From Actinomycetota bacterium (GTDB lineage: Bacteria; Actinomycetota; UBA4738): a DNA stretch of 15,205 bases. A program made the position numbers and the translations under genes. Of this stretch, positions 14,806 to 15,205 are shown one piece after another; the first letter of the stretch is position 1; each line of letters begins with the position of its first letter. The notes beneath the pieces were generated by a model. That model was not told where the DNA came from, ran no database searches, and worked only from the letters and a program-made list of their open reading frames with translations. The stretch covers positions 1 to 15,205 of the forward strand of contig VAYG01000007.1 in the NCBI GenBank assembly GCA_005885015.1, given 5' to 3'.

Positions 14806-15205
14806 GTGAAATTTCGGATCTTCGCACTGATTACTGCGGGCGCCTTCCTGGTCGCCCTGGGTGGCACCCCGGCGACCGCCGCCGGCAAGGCCCCCAGCGG
14901 GGCCGCCAGGGTCACCCGGCCGGCAGCGCTTCCGAAGGCTCCGGGCGTTCTCCTGTACGACCAAACGGACGACCCCAACGGGGTCGCCATCACCTCGCAG
15001 GACTTCGAGGGCAGCTTCGACGCCTACGACAACCAGCTCGGGGACGACTTCGTCGTTCCCACCGGCCACAAGTGGATCATCAAGAGCATCGTGGCCCCGG
15101 GCGTCGACAAGATCGCAGGCGACCTCACGACCCTGGTGAACGTGTACATCTACAAGAACAGTGGGAGCCTGCCAGGTGGCCTGAAGTACCAGTCCAACAG
15201 CCTGC
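14806..15205 (+). CDS. Secreted protein of unknown function, 3' partial
   Basis: GTG at 14806 follows AAGGGGG at eight bases. The first 133 residues are visible before the window ends. MKFRIFALITAGAFLVALGG with ATAA-GK after it is a classic signal peptide, probably cut after about residue 25-26. The mature part starts with an Ala/Pro-rich linker and continues with VLLYDQTDDPNG, DNQLGDDFVVPTGHKW, SIVAPGVD and VNVYIYKNSGSLPGG. Such DDFxVPxGxxW plus VxVYIYxxxxxxPG strings occur in beta-rich secreted domains of actinobacteria and other phyla with unknown function, so an extracellular, calcium- or surface-related role is only a guess. It has its own promoter and a long leader, suggesting dedicated control and high expression. 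Confidence 0.85.
   Translation, partial: MKFRIFALITAGAFLVALGGTPATAAGKAPSGAARVTRPAALPKAPGVLLYDQTDDPNGVAITSQDFEGSFDAYDNQLGDDFVVPTGHKWIIKSIVAPGVDKIAGDLTTLVNVYIYKNSGSLPGGLKYQSNSL

Overview
The window is GC-rich throughout with G/C-biased third codon positions, uses GTG, TTG-like and CTG starts, and has a tRNA gene without an encoded CCA end. Together with a bifunctional GlnE, two type I glutamine synthetase genes of different subclass, GPGG-motif small membrane proteins and likely leaderless transcripts, this points to an actinobacterium (Actinomycetota), probably an uncultured lineage known from metagenomes. No insertion sequence, phage gene, CRISPR array or transfer signature was seen.

Layout. 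3-1877 (+): the C-terminal part of a large exported BNR/sialidase-like protein. 1884-1936: bidirectional terminator. 1951-2124 (-): a 57-residue zinc-ribbon protein. 2238-2291: glnA1 control region with 11-bp-spaced GlnR-like half sites. 2325-3714 (+): glnA1, adenylylatable-type glutamine synthetase, reading frame broken near 2880. 3730-8476 (-): a translationally coupled operon, glnE, then an alkaline-phosphatase-superfamily phosphodiesterase, then an EamA transporter. 8521-8551: strong terminator of the next operon upstream. 8584-9554 (-): a membrane-anchored coiled-coil protein followed by two tandem paralogous GPGG small membrane proteins. 9710-10840 (+): membrane-anchored seven-bladed beta-propeller. 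10842-10885: glnA2 control region resembling that of glnA1. 10920-12164 (+): glnA2, GSI-alpha-like, frame broken twice. 12204-13946 (+): nadE, glutamine-dependent NAD synthetase, probably leaderless. 13968-14039 (+): tRNA-Lys(TTT). 14111-14464 (+): small zinc-ribbon/two-TM protein. 14465-14805: terminator, a good sigma70-type promoter and a long, apparently structured leader. 14806-15205 (+): N-terminal part of a secreted protein cut by the window end.

The core is nitrogen assimilation: two glutamine synthetases, the enzyme that adenylylates/deadenylylates GlnA, and a glutamine-consuming NAD synthetase, with a shared promoter architecture on both glnA genes that suggests common nitrogen control. 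The oddest facts are three short deletions, each of roughly 15 codons and each shifting the frame, confined to the two glnA genes while every neighbouring gene is intact, and a nested-helix leader RNA in front of the last secreted protein. The deletions may be real or an assembly artefact; reads are needed to decide.
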